NCBI GenBank assembly: GCA_047495785.1
Contig: JBLDXI010000002.1
Coordinates: 620,001-684,000 of the forward strand
DNA: 64,000 nt
DNA from: Lepidodermella squamata
Taxonomy: Eukaryota; Gastrotricha
Reading direction: 5' to 3'
Translations under genes and position numbers: made by a program
Notes under the pieces: model-generated
Told to the model about the DNA's origin: nothing
What the model saw: only the letters and a program-made list of their open reading frames with translations
Database searches by the model: none
Part shown: piece by piece, positions 61,961 to 64,000 of the stretch
How the letters are laid out: each line of letters opens with the position of its first letter
Numbering within the stretch: the stretch's first letter is position 1

Positions 61961-62248
61961 GCATTGAATTGTAATGCTGTTCGGTATTTGAAATATTTCT
62001 CCTGTCTCCTATGTTCGCTTCGCACGTTTTTCAGTCGAAGCATATATTAGTTTTGTGGTCATGTTACAGTGATGAGAAGTTGATTCATTTTGTTCAGAGA
62101 AGAATGATTCTTTTATCTATAATCTCAGCAGGCTTTTTCCTATCGTCAGCAACAAATATCAAACCTCGGGGCTTGAAAAGATAAGAGTTTATTTTTCACT
62201 TTGTGGCCATTATTATTCATATTAAATAGAAGATGAATACACTGTGGG
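61961..62248. other. Upstream region of the intact ankyrin gene
   Basis: No exon is seen. It shares short blocks (GAAGATGAATA) with the flanks of the other ankyrin copies. Confidence 0.35.
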
Positions 62249-62255
62249 TATAAAA
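62249..62255 (+). promoter_or_regulatory. TATA box of the intact ankyrin gene
   Basis: TATAAAA, preceded by GG, lies 45 bp before the ATG at 62300. Confidence 0.6.
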
Positions 62256-62299
62256 CCAAATGTTGCGATTGAGCACGCGTAACAAAGCAAAACCTCAAA

Positions 62300-63426
62300 A
62301 TGAGCAGAATCGATTCTTTTTTTCAAGCTACTAATTCAGGCGATGTCAAGTCAGTTAGAAGACTGCTCATCGAGGAAAGTAGCTTAACATTGCAAATAAG
62401 AGATGAACGCGGATTGACGGCATTGATTCTTGCGGCGGCTAAGGGTTATCTGGAGATCGTTCAACTTTTGCGAAGCAACGGAGCGGATATCAACGCACAA
62501 TTGGCGCAAGAATGTACAGATTTAAGCGAAGTGCCAGTCAAACATTCCAATAAGGGTTGGACAGCTCTGATTGCGGCAACGTTCAACGGCCATGAAGCAG
62601 TCGTGCGGTATCTGCTGGAGCAAGGTGCGGATGTAACGTTGACCGATGATGGCGGTTGGACCGCATTGCATGCTGCAGCTAGGCGTATGCATGAGCATCT
62701 AGTCCCGATTTTAATTGAGCGTGGAGCAGATGTCAATGCTAGGGAATGTAAAGGACTCACTCCGCTGAATGTTATCGCTATTTCTACGGGCGGAGAAGCT
62801 GAGGTGATGAGAACATTCTTGAAATGTAAGTTCAAAGGTTTTAACAGGCTGCATGAAAATTGGGAATCGCCGAGTTTTTATTTAAGATAAAGATAATGTA
62901 TTCTATACTCACAGATGATGCTGATGTTAACCTGGCAGATAATAACGGCTCAACGCCGCTAATGTACGTTTCCAAGCGTGGCGATTCTAAATCGGCCAAA
63001 TTGCTGCTTGACAATGGGGCTAAAGTCAACAACTTCACAGAAAATTATAATTGGTCAGCCTTGACTATGGCGACGAAAAATGGTCACCTTGAAGTAGTTC
63101 GTCTACTATTGGATCACGGTGCTGATATCAATTGGAAGACTGATGACGGATGGACACCGTTATTGAGCGCTTTGAAAGGGAAATTTGAGGAGGTGGCTCT
63201 TCTGCTCATCGAAAAAGGCGCAGACGTAAATGCCCGCGACAATAAGGACTGGACACCCCTTATATCGGCCGCGTTCATAGGCTCCCTGGAAATTTGTGAA
63301 GTTTTGCTTGATAATGGCGCTGATATCAATGCTAAGAACAAGGATGGATATACGGCTTTACGTACGGCTAAACAGAGAAATTACCCAGCAGTTGTTGAAT
63401 TATTGCAGCGACTCTCTGAACAATAA
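62300..63426 (+). CDS. Cytoplasmic ankyrin-repeat protein, 345 residues
   Basis: Two exons (62300-62825, 62915-63426) join in phase 1 (AAAT|GTAAGT, CTCACAG|AT). The protein is almost wholly ankyrin repeats, about nine, with recurring GADVNA and GWTALxxA motifs. It begins MSRIDSFFQATNSGDVKSVRRLL and has no signal peptide or other domain. Ankyrin-only proteins act as binding platforms; no partner is indicated here. It is the only intact member of the local series; the copies at 60180, 61140 and 61690 are broken or partial. Confidence 0.87.
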
Positions 63427-64000
63427 ATAGACCGGCCAATCACAGACAACGACACGAAAAGGAAAAATAGAATGCAAAAAATAAATCGATAATTGATTGA
63501 CAGAGCTAAAAGTTATATTGATTTGCCAGCGAAGAATTATCAAGAGATGCTTCTCGCTTACGTCGCTTGCATTTAATATAATTAAACCGAAATTAATAAA
63601 TGCTTGATATTATTATAAATCTTTTGGTTCATCAGCACTTCTGAGCCTAAGGAATTTGAAATGCCTGTCTAAAATGTACACGCTGTCTACAGAGTTCAGC
63701 TTGTCATGCAAGAATGCACTGAAAAATCCTAGAAAGCTGTTTTTCAGTTACGATGATTGTCCGGAAATTTAGAGCAGATATGGCCCCATAATTAGCCTTC
63801 ATAGCTCTAGGATTTTTACTTCGTACTTCGTACGGTGCTACAGTGAACCCCGATATTTGCATGGGGGCCGGTTCCAGGGTAGTTTGGGTAATTTTGGTAT
63901 TCGTTCATTGTCAAGCTGAATTTCTTGAATCGTCATTTGAATAATTTGACGGTCATCATTTAAAGCATGCCGTTTTGTGTTGGGATTTTCTGATAAACCG
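63427..64000. other. 3' flank of the ankyrin gene to the window end
   Basis: AATAAA near 63426 and AATAAAT near 63595 could be polyadenylation signals. No further gene or RNA is seen. Confidence 0.35.

Noticed and set aside
1-64000. CRISPR arrays, rRNA operons and bacterial operon signals
   Set aside because: No regularly spaced direct repeats or rRNA sequence were seen, and the gene structure is that of a eukaryote.

Overview
The window is animal genomic DNA, most likely from a nematode or another small ecdysozoan with a compact genome. Coding exons are broken by introns of about 45-60 bp with GT(A/G)AG donors and TTTCAG-type acceptors. The DNA between genes is AT-rich, TATA boxes lie close to start codons, and the protein content is animal: Cys-loop channels, kinesin-7 motors and Ly6/ET-type cysteine proteins. 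No species is claimed.

The main content is two arrays of giant Cys-loop (pentameric) ligand-gated ion channel genes. The left array has four genes on the + strand (A 4301-7003, B 7048-11167, C 11464-16568, D 17415-22164). The right array has four genes on the - strand (E 39254-45055, F 45738-49301, G 49627-55173, H 55359-58909). I assembled each model from its splice sites; phases close at every junction and exon lengths recur between paralogues (127, 203, 366/565, 181, 99, 107 nt). Every protein ends in a Cys-loop ligand-binding domain and four membrane segments. In front sits a long Ser/Thr mucin-like stalk, and in front of that, modules that look carbohydrate-binding. The left array carries fungal-type CBM1 cellulose-binding modules (1, 1, 8 and 4 copies in A-D). 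Seven of the eight genes also carry a pair, or two pairs, of about 250-residue beta-rich domains that I tentatively read as concanavalin/L-type-lectin-like. This gives a receptor family in which a surface-glycan-binding head is joined by a glycosylated stalk to an ion channel, and it is the candidate undescribed system here.

The two arrays converge on a central block (about 22.2-39.2 kb). That block holds two duplicated Ly6/ET-like secreted cysteine proteins (23045-23506, 26971-27438) on either side of a decayed Ty1/copia retrotransposon (about 24850-26370, - strand). It also holds a tandem pair of CENP-E-type kinesins (28332-32690 intact; 33203-35826 with damaged nucleotide-switch motifs) and a 255-residue unrecognised cytoplasmic protein (36990-37858).

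The outer edges hold ankyrin-repeat genes. On the left is a signal-peptide-bearing ankyrin protein on the - strand, running off the window at 1. On the right is a decaying tandem series on the + strand, with one broken copy, two fragments and one intact 345-residue gene (62300-63426). A small secreted Thr-rich protein (2120-3085) lies between the left ankyrin gene and the channels. I found no tRNA, rRNA or CRISPR array.
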